A DNA stretch of 64,000 bases from Ornithinimicrobium tianjinense (GCF_014636495.1 NZ_BMEM01000003.1:1-64000), one strand, 5' to 3'; shown: positions 16,082-24,493, counted from the stretch's first letter. Made by a program: numbers and translations. The notes: generated by a model not told the origin, from the sequence alone.

Positions 16082-17305
16082 ATGTACTCGACCGTGGCGA
16101 TCAGCGGCTACCGCTCCCTGCGCGACCTCCGCCTCCCCCTGGGCCGCCTGACCCTCGTCACCGGGGCCAACGGCACCGGCAAGTCGAGCGTCTACCGCGC
16201 GCTGCGCCTGCTCGCCGACTGCGGCGCGGGCCGCGTCGTCGGCTCGCTCGCCCGCGAGGGAGGGCTCGAGTCCGCGCTCTGGGCCGGTCCCGAGACCCTG
16301 GGCGGGGCCCGGCGCGGGTATGCCGTGGAGGGCACCGTGCGCAAGGGTCGGGTCAGTCTGCTGCTGGGTGTCGGGGGCGACGAGCTGTCCTACCTCGTCG
16401 ACCTCGGCATACCGGTGCAGTCCGAGATGACGGTCTTCAACCGCGACCCGGAGGTCAAGCGGGAGGCCGTCTGGTCCGGCCCGGTGATGAGGCCGGCGAC
16501 GCTCGTGGCGCGGCGCAAGCACCACAGCGTCGAGCTGCGCGACGACGGGGGCGCGTGGGCCAAGGCGCCGGTCAGCGTCCCGACGTGGGCGAGCATGCTG
16601 ACCGAGGTCGTCGACCCGGTCGCCGCCCCGGAGCTGTGGGCGGTGCGGGAGGCGCTGCGCTCGTGGCGGTTCTACGACGGCTTCCGGGTGGACGCGGGCA
16701 GCCCGGCGCGCCGGCCGCAGGTCGGGACGCGCACGTGGGTGCTCTCCGACGACGGGTCCGACCTGGCCGCCGCGCTGCAGACGATCCGGGAGGACTCCCG
16801 CAGCGCGCTGGACGACGCTGTGGCGGACGCCTTCGACGGGGCGCGGCTGGAGGTCGTCGCCACCGACGGGCTGTTCGACGTGCGGCTGCACCAGCCGGGC
16901 ATGCTGCGCCCGCTGCGCGCGGCGGAGCTGTCGGACGGCACGCTGCGCTACCTGCTGTGGCTGGCGGCGCTGCTGACGCCGGTGCCGCCGAGGCTGATGG
17001 CGCTCAACGAGCCCGAGACCAGCCTGCACCCGTCGCTGGTCGGACCGCTGGCACGGCTGGTCGTGGCGGCCTCGCGGCGCACCCAGATCGTCCTCGTCAC
17101 CCACTCCAAGCCGCTGCTGGACGCGATCGCCGGGGCGCTCGGCACCGACCTCGACGCCGTCCGCGACCAGGAGGAGGACGGCGGACCGCCCGCCGGTCAG
17201 GTGGCGGACCTGCGCCTGGTCGAGCTGGCGAAAGATCTCGGGGAGACCCAGGTCGTCGGCCAGGGGCTGCTGTCGACGCCCAGCTGGGAGTGGGGCTCGC
17301 GGTAG
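16082..17305 (+). CDS. AAA family ATPase (AAA_21 / OLD-like, SMC-type)
   Basis: A 407-residue single-domain ATPase. It starts MYSTVAISGYRSLRDLRLPL, followed by Walker A GANGTGKSS at about residues 29-37. An ABC-like signature LSDGTLRYL lies near 283, Walker B with D-loop is LMALNEPETSLHP, and the switch His is in LVTHSK. This is the layout of stand-alone RecF/SMC-like ATPases grouped as AAA_21. No TOPRIM nuclease domain or nuclease partner is present, so an OLD-type defence role is not supported. A TAGCGT -10 box ends seven bases before the ATG with no Shine-Dalgarno, suggesting a leaderless message. Its substrate is unknown. Confidence 0.82.
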   Translation: MYSTVAISGYRSLRDLRLPLGRLTLVTGANGTGKSSVYRALRLLADCGAGRVVGSLAREGGLESALWAGPETLGGARRGYAVEGTVRKGRVSLLLGVGGDELSYLVDLGIPVQSEMTVFNRDPEVKREAVWSGPVMRPATLVARRKHHSVELRDDGGAWAKAPVSVPTWASMLTEVVDPVAAPELWAVREALRSWRFYDGFRVDAGSPARRPQVGTRTWVLSDDGSDLAAALQTIREDSRSALDDAVADAFDGARLEVVATDGLFDVRLHQPGMLRPLRAAELSDGTLRYLLWLAALLTPVPPRLMALNEPETSLHPSLVGPLARLVVAASRRTQIVLVTHSKPLLDAIAGALGTDLDAVRDQEEDGGPPAGQVADLRLVELAKDLGETQVVGQGLLSTPSWEWGSR

Positions 17306-17338
17306 CCGGCTCCGTCCCGATGACACGCGCGTGAACGT

Positions 17339-17370
17339 CGGCTCCAGCGTGCACGTGAGCGCTGGAGCCG
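17339..17370 (+). terminator. Hairpin after the AAA ATPase gene
   Basis: CGGCTCCAGCG at 17339-17349 pairs perfectly with CGCTGGAGCCG at 17360-17370 around a ten-base loop, 34 bases past the stop. There is no U-tract, which is usual in this kind of genome. It could serve the plus-strand ATPase gene and, as a symmetric hairpin, also the convergent polymerase gene. Confidence 0.65.
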
Positions 17371-17380
17371 GTCGCGACCG

Positions 17381-17457
17381 GCGCGTCGTCGGCACGCTGG
17401 CGTCCAGGGTCGCGGGCTGGCGCGTCGTACGGCTGGCGCGTCGTCGGCACGCTGGCG
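17381..17457 (+). repeat. 22-bp direct repeat pair between convergent genes
   Basis: The block beginning GCGCGTCGTCGGCACGCTGG is present at 17381-17402 and again at 17436-17457, with a partial copy (CTGGCGCGTCGT) between them at about 17419-17430. It lies in the gap between the AAA ATPase and polymerase stops. I see no coding potential and assign no function. Confidence 0.75.
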
Positions 17458-17484
17458 CTGGGCTGGGGCTCGTCCGGCTGGGGC

Positions 17485-19197
17485 TCAGTCCGCCTGGTCG
17501 TAGGACTCGACCACGGCGACGTCGAGCGGGAACGCGACCGGGAAGCTGCCGAAGAGGAGCTCCCCGGCCAGCCGTCCCGCCTCGCGGACCGCGTCGGCGA
17601 CGTCGTCGGCATACGGCTCGGGTGCGTGCACCATGACCTCGTCGTGCAGGAAGTAGACGAGCTCGGGTCGCGGGCCGTCGTCCGGCTCGAAGGTCTCGTC
17701 GAGCAGGCGGCGCAGGAACCCCATCCAGCACAGCGCCCACTCGGCTGCGGTGCCCTGGACGACGAAGTTCCGCGTGAAACGTCCCCAGTCCCGGGCGACC
17801 TGCCGCGCGCGGCGCTCGGCCGCCGCCCCGGCGCCGGGCTGCTGCGCGGCCGCCTGGGCCTCCCGCCACCAGGCCGAGGGCGACGGCGAGGTGCGGCCCA
17901 GCCAGGTCGTGACCCTCTCGCCCCGCTCCCCCGCTCGGGCGGCCGACTCGACCAGGCCGATCGCCCGCGGGTAGGCGCGCTGCAGCCGCGGCATGAGCGC
18001 GCCCGCCTCGCCGGTGGTGGCGCCGTACATCGCCCCGAGCATGGCGATCTTGGCGTGCTGGCGCGTCTCGACGACCCCCTGGTCGACGAGCGCCTGATAG
18101 AGGTCGCCGCGACCTGCCGCCTGCGCCATCTGCTCGTCGCCCGACATCGCCGCCAGCACCCGCGGCTCCAGCTGGGCGGCATCGGCGACCACGAGCCGCC
18201 AGCCCGGGTCGGCCCGCACCGACCCGCGGATCTGCTTGGGCAGCTGCAGGGCGCCACCGCCCCGGCTCGCCCAGCGCCCCGTGACGACGCCGCCGGCGAC
18301 CCAGTCGGGCCGGAACCTCCCGTCGCGGACCCACGCGTGCAGCCACGCCCAGCCGTTCGCGGTGTGCAACCTGCTGAGCTTCTTGTAGGCCAGCAGCGGC
18401 TCGATCACGGGGTGGTCGAGCCCCTTGAGCTCCCACTGTCGCGTGCTGGAGACGTCGAGCCCGGCGCGGCGCAGCCCAGCGACCAGGTCGGGCGGCGAGT
18501 CCGGGTTGAGCGTCGGCGCGCCGAGGGCGGCGCGCACCTGCTCGCACAGCTCCGCCAGCCGCGCGGGCCGCCCGCCGTAGCGGTCCCGTTCCCCCAGCAG
18601 CTCGACGAGCAGCCGCTCGTGCTCCGCCGCGCTGAACGGCACCCCGACGTGGTTGAGCTCCTGCGCGATCAGCCCTCCGATCGACTCGGCGTGGCAGAGC
18701 ATCGCCAGCCGCCCGCCGTCGTCGACCTCACCCAGGCAGGCGCGCTGGGCCAGGTGCTCCTCCACGCACTCGTCCACGCCCACGCCGGCGCGCTGGACCT
18801 CGAACAGGACGTCCATCTCGCCCGCCCCCGCCCCCGCCTCCGCACCCGCGCGGCCCGGCCCACCCAGACCGTCGAGCTGACCCGCGCCCTCGTCCCAGGA
18901 GCCGCTCGGACCGCTCGCGTCCGCCAACCCCCTCGCGTATGCCGTGCCGCTCGCCGCCGCCGCCTGCCGCAGGATCCGCCGCACCAGTCGCAGGTCGACG
19001 GCCTGCCGGACCGTCACCCCGCGCGCCAGCAGCCGCGTGTAAAGCTCGGCGCTGTCGGCCCAGACCCACCGCACGCCCGGCCCCTCGCGCCCGGTGACCC
19101 ACGCGGGCAGCTCGGTGAGGGGCACGGTGCTGCGGGTGCGCGTCCCGAGCTCGACGATCTCGACGGCCTCACCCGCGGCCGCCATCACGAGATCCAT
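17485..19197 (-). CDS. Small family-A DNA polymerase (bifunctional 3'-5' exonuclease/DNA polymerase type)
   Basis: A 570-residue polymerase of the PolA family without a 5' nuclease domain. Motif A is VVADAAQLEPRVLAAMSGDE near residue 340 (canonical DYSQIELR). Motif B is RQHAKIAMLGAMYG near 377-390 with the expected Arg, Lys, Tyr and Gly. Motif C is HDEVMVH near 519. The N-terminal 220 residues take the place of the proofreading domain but show no clear ExD motif, and they contain a Gly/Ala-rich insert around 90-125. Actinobacteria often carry this shorter paralogue besides full PolA. It may act in repair synthesis; its true role is not established. Confidence 0.82.
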   Translation of the reverse strand: MDLVMAAAGEAVEIVELGTRTRSTVPLTELPAWVTGREGPGVRWVWADSAELYTRLLARGVTVRQAVDLRLVRRILRQAAAASGTAYARGLADASGPSGSWDEGAGQLDGLGGPGRAGAEAGAGAGEMDVLFEVQRAGVGVDECVEEHLAQRACLGEVDDGGRLAMLCHAESIGGLIAQELNHVGVPFSAAEHERLLVELLGERDRYGGRPARLAELCEQVRAALGAPTLNPDSPPDLVAGLRRAGLDVSSTRQWELKGLDHPVIEPLLAYKKLSRLHTANGWAWLHAWVRDGRFRPDWVAGGVVTGRWASRGGGALQLPKQIRGSVRADPGWRLVVADAAQLEPRVLAAMSGDEQMAQAAGRGDLYQALVDQGVVETRQHAKIAMLGAMYGATTGEAGALMPRLQRAYPRAIGLVESAARAGERGERVTTWLGRTSPSPSAWWREAQAAAQQPGAGAAAERRARQVARDWGRFTRNFVVQGTAAEWALCWMGFLRRLLDETFEPDDGPRPELVYFLHDEVMVHAPEPYADDVADAVREAGRLAGELLFGSFPVAFPLDVAVVESYDQAD

Positions 19198-19242
19198 GCA
19201 GGAGAGCGTAGGTCGCCCAGCCTGCAGTGGGACCGGAGAGGT

Positions 19243-19320
19243 GACACGTCATACAGAGTCATTCGGTCAAGGGCGTCCTCACCAGGTGGCATCTGACCGA
19301 ATAACTCTGTGTGACGTGAC
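19243..19320 (+). repeat. Long imperfect inverted repeat (27-base arms)
   Basis: Arms 19243-19269 and 19294-19320 pair at about 24 of 27 positions around a 24-base loop; each arm holds ACAGAGT or ACTCTGT and ATTCGGTCA or TGACCGAAT. It is AT-richer than its surroundings. It lies upstream of the polymerase gene and downstream of the SGNH gene, both on the minus strand, so it could end the SGNH transcript or control the polymerase. No U-tract follows on either strand. Confidence 0.85.
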
Positions 19321-19411
19321 AACCAGGTGGCTGTGGGCCGGCGTTGTCAACCAGGTGGTGACAACCGGGTGGCGGCGGGCAGATGGTGACAACCAGGTGG
19401 CTGTGGGCCGG
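19317..19411 (+). repeat. 25-bp direct repeat pair
   Basis: An identical 25-base block beginning TGACAACCAGGTGGCTGTGG is found at 19317-19341 and 19387-19411. A variant, TGTCAACCAGGTGGTGACAAC, lies between them, and ACCAGGTGG also appears in the loop of the preceding inverted repeat. Together these fill the 285-base gap between the polymerase and SGNH genes. No function is apparent. Confidence 0.8.
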
Positions 19412-19482
19412 TGGCGGGCAGGTGGGGGCGCGGCGGCACGCCCGGTGGCGAGGCCGGTTGCGGGCCCGTGCACCGTCGGCCC

Positions 19483-20319
19483 TCAGGCCTCGTCGTCGAC
19501 CTCGGACGCCAGCAGCACCGGCCGCACCTCTGGCCGCTTGGCGTGCCGCTCGTCGCCGGAGCTCTCGCCGCGCAGCCGCCGACGGATCCACGGCCGCAGG
19601 TGCGAGGCCACCCACTCGCGGTCGGCCTGCAGCGACTCGAAGCGCCCCAGCGGTTCCGCCTCCTCCAGCGGCTCCACCCAGTCGCGCACCTCGAAGGGGA
19701 GCCCGAGCGTCCACAGCGCCTGAGCGGCGATCCGGGCATGGCCCTCGGAGGAGAAGTGGATCCGGTCCTCGCCCCACATCCGCGGGTCACGGAGCGAGCG
19801 CATCGTGTAGATGTCGACGACGAACGCGCCCGTGCGCTGCCCGATGGCCCACAGCTCCGCGGTGTACTCGACCATCCGCGGGTGCACGCGGTTGACCAGC
19901 GGCGCCCAGGCCACGTTGGGGGCGGTGAAGAGCAGCACGTCGGCACCCGTGGCCCGGATCCGCTCGACCCCCGCCTCGAGCTTGTCCATGACCGCGTCCA
20001 TCGAGACCCGCGGGCGCAGCACGTCGTTGCCCCCGGCGGAGAAGCTCACCAGGTCGGGCCGCAGCGCGAGCGCCGCGTCGAGCTGCTCCTGCAGGATCGC
20101 GTCGATGAGCCGACCGCGGATCGCCAGGTTGGCGTAGCCGAACTCGGCGCCCTCCCGCTCGTTGCGCGCCGCGAGCGCGGCCGCGACCCGGTCGGCCCAG
20201 CCGAGGTACTCGTCGTCCTGCCGCGGGTCCGCGTCCACCATCCCCTCGGTGAACGAATCGCCGATGGCGACGAAGCGCTCCCAGACGCGGGGACGGGCAG
20301 GTTCGGGACGCACAGGCAC
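19483..20319 (-). CDS. SGNH/GDSL-family hydrolase, intact copy
   Basis: A 278-residue cytosolic esterase/lipase-like protein. It has all SGNH blocks: GDSFTEGMVD (block I, nucleophile Ser near residue 22), NLAIRGR (block II, Gly), SFSAGGNDVL (block III, Asn) and DRIHFSSEGHARIA (block V, Asp and His). No signal peptide is seen. The start is GTG. A decayed paralogue lies 0.6 kb upstream at 20878-21704, separated by a DinB-like gene on the other strand, so the pair arose by local duplication. Substrate unknown. Confidence 0.85.
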   Translation of the reverse strand: MPVRPEPARPRVWERFVAIGDSFTEGMVDADPRQDDEYLGWADRVAAALAARNEREGAEFGYANLAIRGRLIDAILQEQLDAALALRPDLVSFSAGGNDVLRPRVSMDAVMDKLEAGVERIRATGADVLLFTAPNVAWAPLVNRVHPRMVEYTAELWAIGQRTGAFVVDIYTMRSLRDPRMWGEDRIHFSSEGHARIAAQALWTLGLPFEVRDWVEPLEEAEPLGRFESLQADREWVASHLRPWIRRRLRGESSGDERHAKRPEVRPVLLASEVDDEA

Positions 20320-20357
20320 CCCGCCAGGGTATGCCGCTCCTGTGCCACGATCGGTCC

Positions 20358-20888
20358 ATGGACGAGCCCGAGCCGATCGAACCCGACACCAAGGACTGGA
20401 CGGTCGTCATCACCGAGGGCTGCGACGAGTGCGGCTTCGTCGCCGGCTACGACGTGCGGACCACCGGGGAGCGCCTCCGGGCCACCGTCCCGCTCTGGCG
20501 CGAGCGGCTGTCCGGCGAGGACGTGCGCGAGCGTCCGGAGCCGTCGACGTGGTCGCCCCTGGAGTATGGCGCGCACTGCCGGGACGTGCTGACCGTGATG
20601 CGCGGGCGCCTTGAGCTCATGCTGGCCGAGGACGGAGCACGCTTCGCCAGCTGGGACCAGGACGCCGCGGCGGTCGACGAGGCCTACTGGCAGCAGGACC
20701 CCGAGCAGGTGGCGGACGAGTATGCCGAGGAGGCGGCCCTCACGGCCGAGGCCTTCGACGCGGTCGGGGGTGAGCAGTGGGACCGGCGCGGGTCGCGCGC
20801 CGGCACCGCCTTCACGGTGGCCACCCTGGCGGTCTACCTGCTGCACGACCTGGAGCACCACCTCGTCGACGTGGGCGTCACCGGCTGA
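20358..20888 (+). CDS. DinB/MDMPI-like four-helix metal-binding protein
   Basis: A 176-residue protein of the DinB superfamily, which includes mycothiol-dependent enzymes. The expected metal-ligand histidines occur in LEYGAHCRDVL near residue 75 and in LLHDLEHHLVDV near the C-terminus. The start of the protein (DWTVVITEGCDECGF) contains two Cys three residues apart and is shared with many actinobacterial members as I recall them. It sits between an SGNH hydrolase gene and its decayed copy, both on the opposite strand, and its last codons overlap the end of the pseudogene. Confidence 0.75.
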   Translation: MDEPEPIEPDTKDWTVVITEGCDECGFVAGYDVRTTGERLRATVPLWRERLSGEDVRERPEPSTWSPLEYGAHCRDVLTVMRGRLELMLAEDGARFASWDQDAAAVDEAYWQQDPEQVADEYAEEAALTAEAFDAVGGEQWDRRGSRAGTAFTVATLAVYLLHDLEHHLVDVGVTG

Positions 20889-21704
20889 GGTCGAGGACGC
20901 CGTCCCAGGGGCTGAGCTCCGGACGCTTGGGCAGCAGGTCGTCGCGGCTGGTCTCGCCGCGGCGGCGGCGCCGCAGGTAGGGCCGCAGGTGCTCGGTCAC
21001 CCAGTGGCGGTCAGGCTCGATCGCCTCCAGCCGGCTCGGTGCGGGGAGGGGCTCGAGGGGCTCGCGCCAGCCGGCCATCGCCGGGGGCAGACCCAGGGTC
21101 CACAGCGCCTGCGAGGCCACCCGCTCGTGCCCGAGGGTGCTGAGGTGGATCCGGTCGGGGGCGTACATCCGCGGGTCCCGCAGCGAGGGCAGGGTGTAGA
21201 TGTCGGCGACGAGGCATCCCTAGCGCTGCGCGACGGCCCAGCAGCGGGCCGTGAACTCCACGAAGCGGTGGTGCATCCGGTTGACGATCGGCACCCACGC
21301 GAGGTCCGGCGCGGTGACGAGCAGCACGTCGGCCCCGGCGGCCCGGATGTGCGCCACCATGTCCTCGACCCGCTCGAGGACATGGTCGACGGACGTGCGG
21401 GACTGCATCAGGTCGTTGCCGCCGGCGCAGATGGACACCAGGTCCGGCCGGAGGGCCAGCCCCGGCCCCAGCTGCTCCACCACCACGTCGTCGATGAGCC
21501 GGCCCCGGACCGCCAGGTTGGCGTAGGCGAACGGACGGCCCCTGGCCTCGTTGTGGGGGCCAGCCCCGCCGCGGCCCGGTCGGCCCACCCGACGAACTCG
21601 TCGGGACGCTGCGGGTGCGGGTCCTCCAGCCCCTCGGTGAACGAGTCGCCCAGCGCGACGAAACGCTCCCACGTCCGACCCCGGTCTGCTCCTGGCACCG
21701 TCAC
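20878..21704 (-). pseudogene. Decayed SGNH hydrolase paralogue
   Basis: Translation in pieces matches the intact SGNH gene at 19483-20319 from end to end: TWERFVALGDSFTEGLEDPHP, then FAYANLAVRGRLIDDVV, SICAGGNDLM, then DIYTLPSLRDPRMYAPDRIH. Two lesions break it. There is a one-base loss in a run of G (plus strand) at 21555-21559, which moves the frame between LAP and HNEARGR. There is also a TAG stop at 21220-21222, just after WAVAQR. The GTG at about 21698 with an upstream GGGGA site would be the original start. The active-site blocks are otherwise conserved, so the decay looks recent. Confidence 0.85.
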
Positions 21705-21763
21705 TCCCCTTCCGGTGGCTCTGTGTCGACCATAGGGCTGAGCCCCGACAGAGCGCCGGACAG

Positions 21764-21802
21764 CAGGACGCCCCGCCCGTCGACGACGGGCGGGGCGTCC
21801 TG
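21764..21802 (-). terminator. Strong hairpin terminator of hup
   Basis: CAGGACGCCCCGCCCGTC and its exact complement GACGGGCGGGGCGTCCTG form an 18-bp stem with a GAC loop, 15 bases past the HU stop codon on the minus strand. There is no U-tract. The stem is also in position to stop transcripts of neighbouring genes. Confidence 0.85.
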
Positions 21803-21816
21803 ACGAGGCGTCGGCG

Positions 21817-22092
21817 TCAGCCGGAGACGCGCTCCTTCAGCTTGGAGCCGGCCTTGAACGCCGGGGCCTTGCTGGCCGCGATCTCGATGGTCGCGCCGGT
21901 CTGCGGGTTGCGGCCCGTGCGGGCGGCGCGCTCGCGCACCTCGAAGGTGCCGAAGCCCGGGAAGGAGACCTTCTCGCCCTTGGCGAGCTCGGCGCCGATC
22001 GCGTCGAGAACGGAGCTGACGACCTTGTCGGCAGCAGCCTGGGTCATGCCCGCCTCGCGGGCCACGGCCTCGACAATAACCTTCTTGCTCAT
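21817..22092 (-). CDS. hup: HU-family nucleoid DNA-binding protein
   Basis: A 91-residue HU protein: MSKKVIVEAVAREAGMTQAAADKVV, then GEKVSFPGFGTFEVRERAARTGRNPQTG with the DNA-inserting RNPQTG turn. It has no Lys/Ala-rich C-terminal tail, so it is the short bacterial form and not the mycobacterial HupB form. The ATG at 22092 has AAAGGG upstream; longer in-frame extensions would lack homology. It bends and compacts chromosomal DNA. A perfect hairpin ends the transcript. Confidence 0.95.
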   Translation of the reverse strand: MSKKVIVEAVAREAGMTQAAADKVVSSVLDAIGAELAKGEKVSFPGFGTFEVRERAARTGRNPQTGATIEIAASKAPAFKAGSKLKERVSG

Positions 22093-22246
22093 GTGTACAG
22101 CCCTTTCATCGGCCTGATTGGTCGCCCCACGGTAAGCATGTCTGCCGCGGTTTCGCCAACCGACGCGCCCGCAAAGCCGCGTCCTCATGCGGATCTCGGG
22201 CCGTTCGGGCCCCCTCGGCGGGCCCTCGGTGGCTATCGTCGCCCCC

Positions 22247-23248
22247 ATGGGTCATCCGGAGGTCGACCGAGCTGTCGCGGCATACACCGAGCAGCGACCT
22301 GCCCTGGAGACGGTGACGGAGGAGGCGATCGCCGCCCTCACTGCGCTCATCGACGACGCCGGCATCAACTACCTGACCGTGACGGGGCGGACCAAGAGCG
22401 TGCCCTCCTTCGCCGCCAAGGCCCAGCAGCGCATGCGTGCCCTCAAGGGGCAGGCGCTCGCCGCCGACCTGCTGCGCGGGATCACCGACCAGGTCGGCGC
22501 GCGGGTCGTGACCTACGTGCGGGGCGACGTCCTCGCCGTCGCCGACCTGCTGCACGAGGACTTCACCGTCCTCGAGGACCGCGACATGGGGGCGGAGACG
22601 GCCCGCGCCGGGCAGTGGGGCTACGCCAGCCGCCACCTGCTGCTCAGCCGGGACCCGGTGGGCCCGACGGGCGACCTGCCCGCCTATGACCCGACCCGGT
22701 GCGTCTCCGTCCAGCTGCGGACCGTCCTGCAGCACGCCTGGGCGGAGTTCGAGCACGACATCCGCTACAAGGGCACGGTCCCGCCCGAGCAGGTGCCCGA
22801 CCTGGACCGCCGCTTCACCCTGGCGGCCGGGCTGCTGGAACTCGCGGACTCCGAGTTCACCGCGATCCGCGACCGGCTGCAGGCGGGCCTCTCGGGCGGC
22901 GCCGTCGCCTCGGACGACGCCGACCCGCGGATCAGCGCGCAGGAGCTGGCGACCTTCCTCGCCGGGCGCTACGCCTCGGCGGGCTGGTCGCGCACCGAGC
23001 ACTACGAGTGGATCGCCCAGCTGCTGCTCGAGCTCGGCGTGGGCTCCCTGGACGAGCTGAGCGCCCTGCTCGTCGACGTCGACAGCGCCTCGGTCACCGC
23101 CGCGATGGGCTACAAGTACCCGCCCGGCGCGGTCCGGCGCCTCGACGACGACCTCCTCGTCGCGGCCGGGGAGAGGTATGCCGCGCTGCCCACCAACGAG
23201 CGCCGTCGCGACGCGCTCCTGGCCCGCCTGGAGAAGGTGCGCGGCTGA
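22247..23248 (+). CDS. RelA/SpoT-domain protein, probable small alarmone synthetase
   Basis: A 333-residue protein with a GTP pyrophosphokinase-type synthetase domain: GRTKSVPSFAAKAQQR (ATP side), DQVGARVVTYV, GYASRHLLL and VQLRTVLQHAWAEFEHDIRYK, where EIQIRT of relatives reads SVQLRT. No HD hydrolase, TGS or ACT domain is present, so it is not a full-length Rel. The C-terminal 110 residues after YKGTV are helical and may mediate oligomerisation. A TATCGT -10 box ends seven bases before the ATG without a Shine-Dalgarno, suggesting leaderless expression. It probably makes (p)ppGpp-like nucleotides; activity is inferred. Confidence 0.82.
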   Translation: MGHPEVDRAVAAYTEQRPALETVTEEAIAALTALIDDAGINYLTVTGRTKSVPSFAAKAQQRMRALKGQALAADLLRGITDQVGARVVTYVRGDVLAVADLLHEDFTVLEDRDMGAETARAGQWGYASRHLLLSRDPVGPTGDLPAYDPTRCVSVQLRTVLQHAWAEFEHDIRYKGTVPPEQVPDLDRRFTLAAGLLELADSEFTAIRDRLQAGLSGGAVASDDADPRISAQELATFLAGRYASAGWSRTEHYEWIAQLLLELGVGSLDELSALLVDVDSASVTAAMGYKYPPGAVRRLDDDLLVAAGERYAALPTNERRRDALLARLEKVRG

Positions 23249-23277
23249 GGGTCGCGCGACGCGCGTAGACTGAGCGC

Positions 23278-23383
23278 GTCGAGCAGACGAAGTCCGGTGC
23301 GAATCCGGCACTGTCCCGCAACGGTGGATCGGCTCGGGCACCCCCTGTGCGCCCGAGCCGTCAGTCCGGTCGAACTGCCCGAC
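23278..23383 (+). promoter_or_regulatory. Cobalamin riboswitch 3 (upstream of second btuFCD operon)
   Basis: GTCGAGCAG at 23278-23286 pairs with CTGCCCGAC at 23375-23383 with one mismatch. Between them are AGTCCGGTGCGAATCCGGC, CTGTCCCGCAACGGTG and GCCGTCAGTCCGGTCGAACTGCC, which are core and B12-box blocks of cobalamin riboswitches. An internal arm, GGCTCGGGCA/TGCGCCCGAGCC, is visible at about 23332-23360. It should control btuF-btuC-btuD and, by read-through, cobQ. Confidence 0.92.
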
Positions 23384-23448
23384 GATCCGTAACCACTCGC
23401 CCTCGAGGACCAGGGCAGGTTCGGACGGCGGACCACCGAACGCAGCGT

Positions 23449-23482
23449 CTGTCGCTCGAGCACCCCCCTCGAACGACAGGAG
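23449..23482 (+). promoter_or_regulatory. Hairpin next to the btuF2 ribosome site (likely expression platform)
   Basis: CTGTCGCTCGAG at 23449-23460 pairs with CTCGAACGACAG at 23468-23479 with one mismatch around a seven-base C-rich loop. The 3' arm runs into the AGGAG ribosome-binding site at 23478-23482. Folding would hinder ribosome access, so riboswitch 3 may act on translation. The coupling between aptamer and hairpin is inferred. Confidence 0.6.
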
Positions 23483-23489
23483 AACCGCC

Positions 23490-24485
23490 ATGCACCGCCC
23501 CGCCCGCACCCTGGCCGTCGCCGTGACCGCCGTCCTGACCGTGGCGCTGAGCGCCTGCGGTGGTGACGGCTCCGGCTCGACCTCCGGCGCCGACGCCACG
23601 ACCGCGAACGACGACGCCACCACCAGCTCCAGCCCTGCTCCCGCCGCCGGCGAGGCCACCTTCCCCGTCACGGTGGACGCCGAGAACGGCGAGGTCACGA
23701 TCGAGCAGCGCCCCGAGCGCATCGTCTCCCTCTCCCCCTCGGCCACCGAGATCCTCTTCGCGATCGGCGCCGGCGACCAGGTGATCGCGGCCGACCAGTT
23801 CTCCACCTACCCCGAGGAGGCTCCGGCCACCGACCTGTCCGGCTTCGACCCCAATGTCGAGGCCGTCGTCGGCTACGAGCCCGACCTCGTGGTCGTCTCC
23901 AACGACGCCAACGACCTCGTCGCCTCGCTCGGCGAGCTCGACATCCCGGTCCTGGTCCAGGGTGCGCCGATGGACGTCGAGTCCGGCTACGACCTGGTCG
24001 CGGGCCTGGGCCAGGCGACCGGCCACGTCGACGAGACCGCCGAGGTCGTCGCGACGATGCGCGCCGAGATGGAGGAGGCCTTCGCCGCCGCCCCCGACGC
24101 CGAGGGCATCCGCGTCTACCACGAGCTGGACGACACCTTCTTCTCCGCCGCGAGCAGCAGCTTCATCGGCTCGATCTACAAGGAGATGGGTGCGGTCAAC
24201 ATCGCCGACGAGGCGGACACCGAGGGCACCGGCTACCCGCAGCTGACCGAGGAGGCCGTCGTCGAGGCCAACCCGCAGCTCATCGTCATCACCGACCAGG
24301 TCGCCTACACGGCCGAGGACGTGGCCGCCCGTCCCGGCTGGGACGAGATCGACGCGGTGAAGAACGGCAACATCGTCACCGTCGACGCCGACATCGCCTC
24401 CCGCTGGGGGCCGCGCCTGCCCCAGCTCGTCGCGAGCATCGCGGACGCTCTCACCAAGGCCGCGGCCGTCCCGGCCGGTCGCTGA
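23490..24485 (+). CDS. btuF: Corrinoid ABC importer substrate-binding lipoprotein, copy 2
   Basis: A 331-residue lipoprotein. The signal peptide ends at LSAC with the lipidated Cys at residue 23, then a Ser/Thr/Ala/Asp-rich tether to about residue 58. The mature domain has the BtuF/FhuD pattern: RIVSLSPSATEILFAIGAGDQVIAAD, SGFDPNVEAVVGYEPDLVVVS and RPGWDEIDAVKNGNIV. It follows riboswitch 3 and an AGGAG ribosome site, and the permease gene begins eight bases after its stop. It is only distantly similar to the first BtuF in the window, so the two importers are not a recent duplication. Confidence 0.87.
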   Translation: MHRPARTLAVAVTAVLTVALSACGGDGSGSTSGADATTANDDATTSSSPAPAAGEATFPVTVDAENGEVTIEQRPERIVSLSPSATEILFAIGAGDQVIAADQFSTYPEEAPATDLSGFDPNVEAVVGYEPDLVVVSNDANDLVASLGELDIPVLVQGAPMDVESGYDLVAGLGQATGHVDETAEVVATMRAEMEEAFAAAPDAEGIRVYHELDDTFFSAASSSFIGSIYKEMGAVNIADEADTEGTGYPQLTEEAVVEANPQLIVITDQVAYTAEDVAARPGWDEIDAVKNGNIVTVDADIASRWGPRLPQLVASIADALTKAAAVPAGR

Positions 24486-24493
24486 GGCGGCAC

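Noticed and set aside
16082-19197. AAA ATPase plus family-A polymerase as a defence or reverse-transcriptase-like system
   Set aside because: The genes are convergent and separated by a terminator. The polymerase has A, B and C motifs of PolA, not a reverse transcriptase, and no nuclease or TOPRIM partner is present.
17339-19411. tRNA or small RNA gene in the repeat-rich gaps
   Set aside because: Hairpins are present, but I see no cloverleaf arms, TTC-containing T-loop or CCA end.
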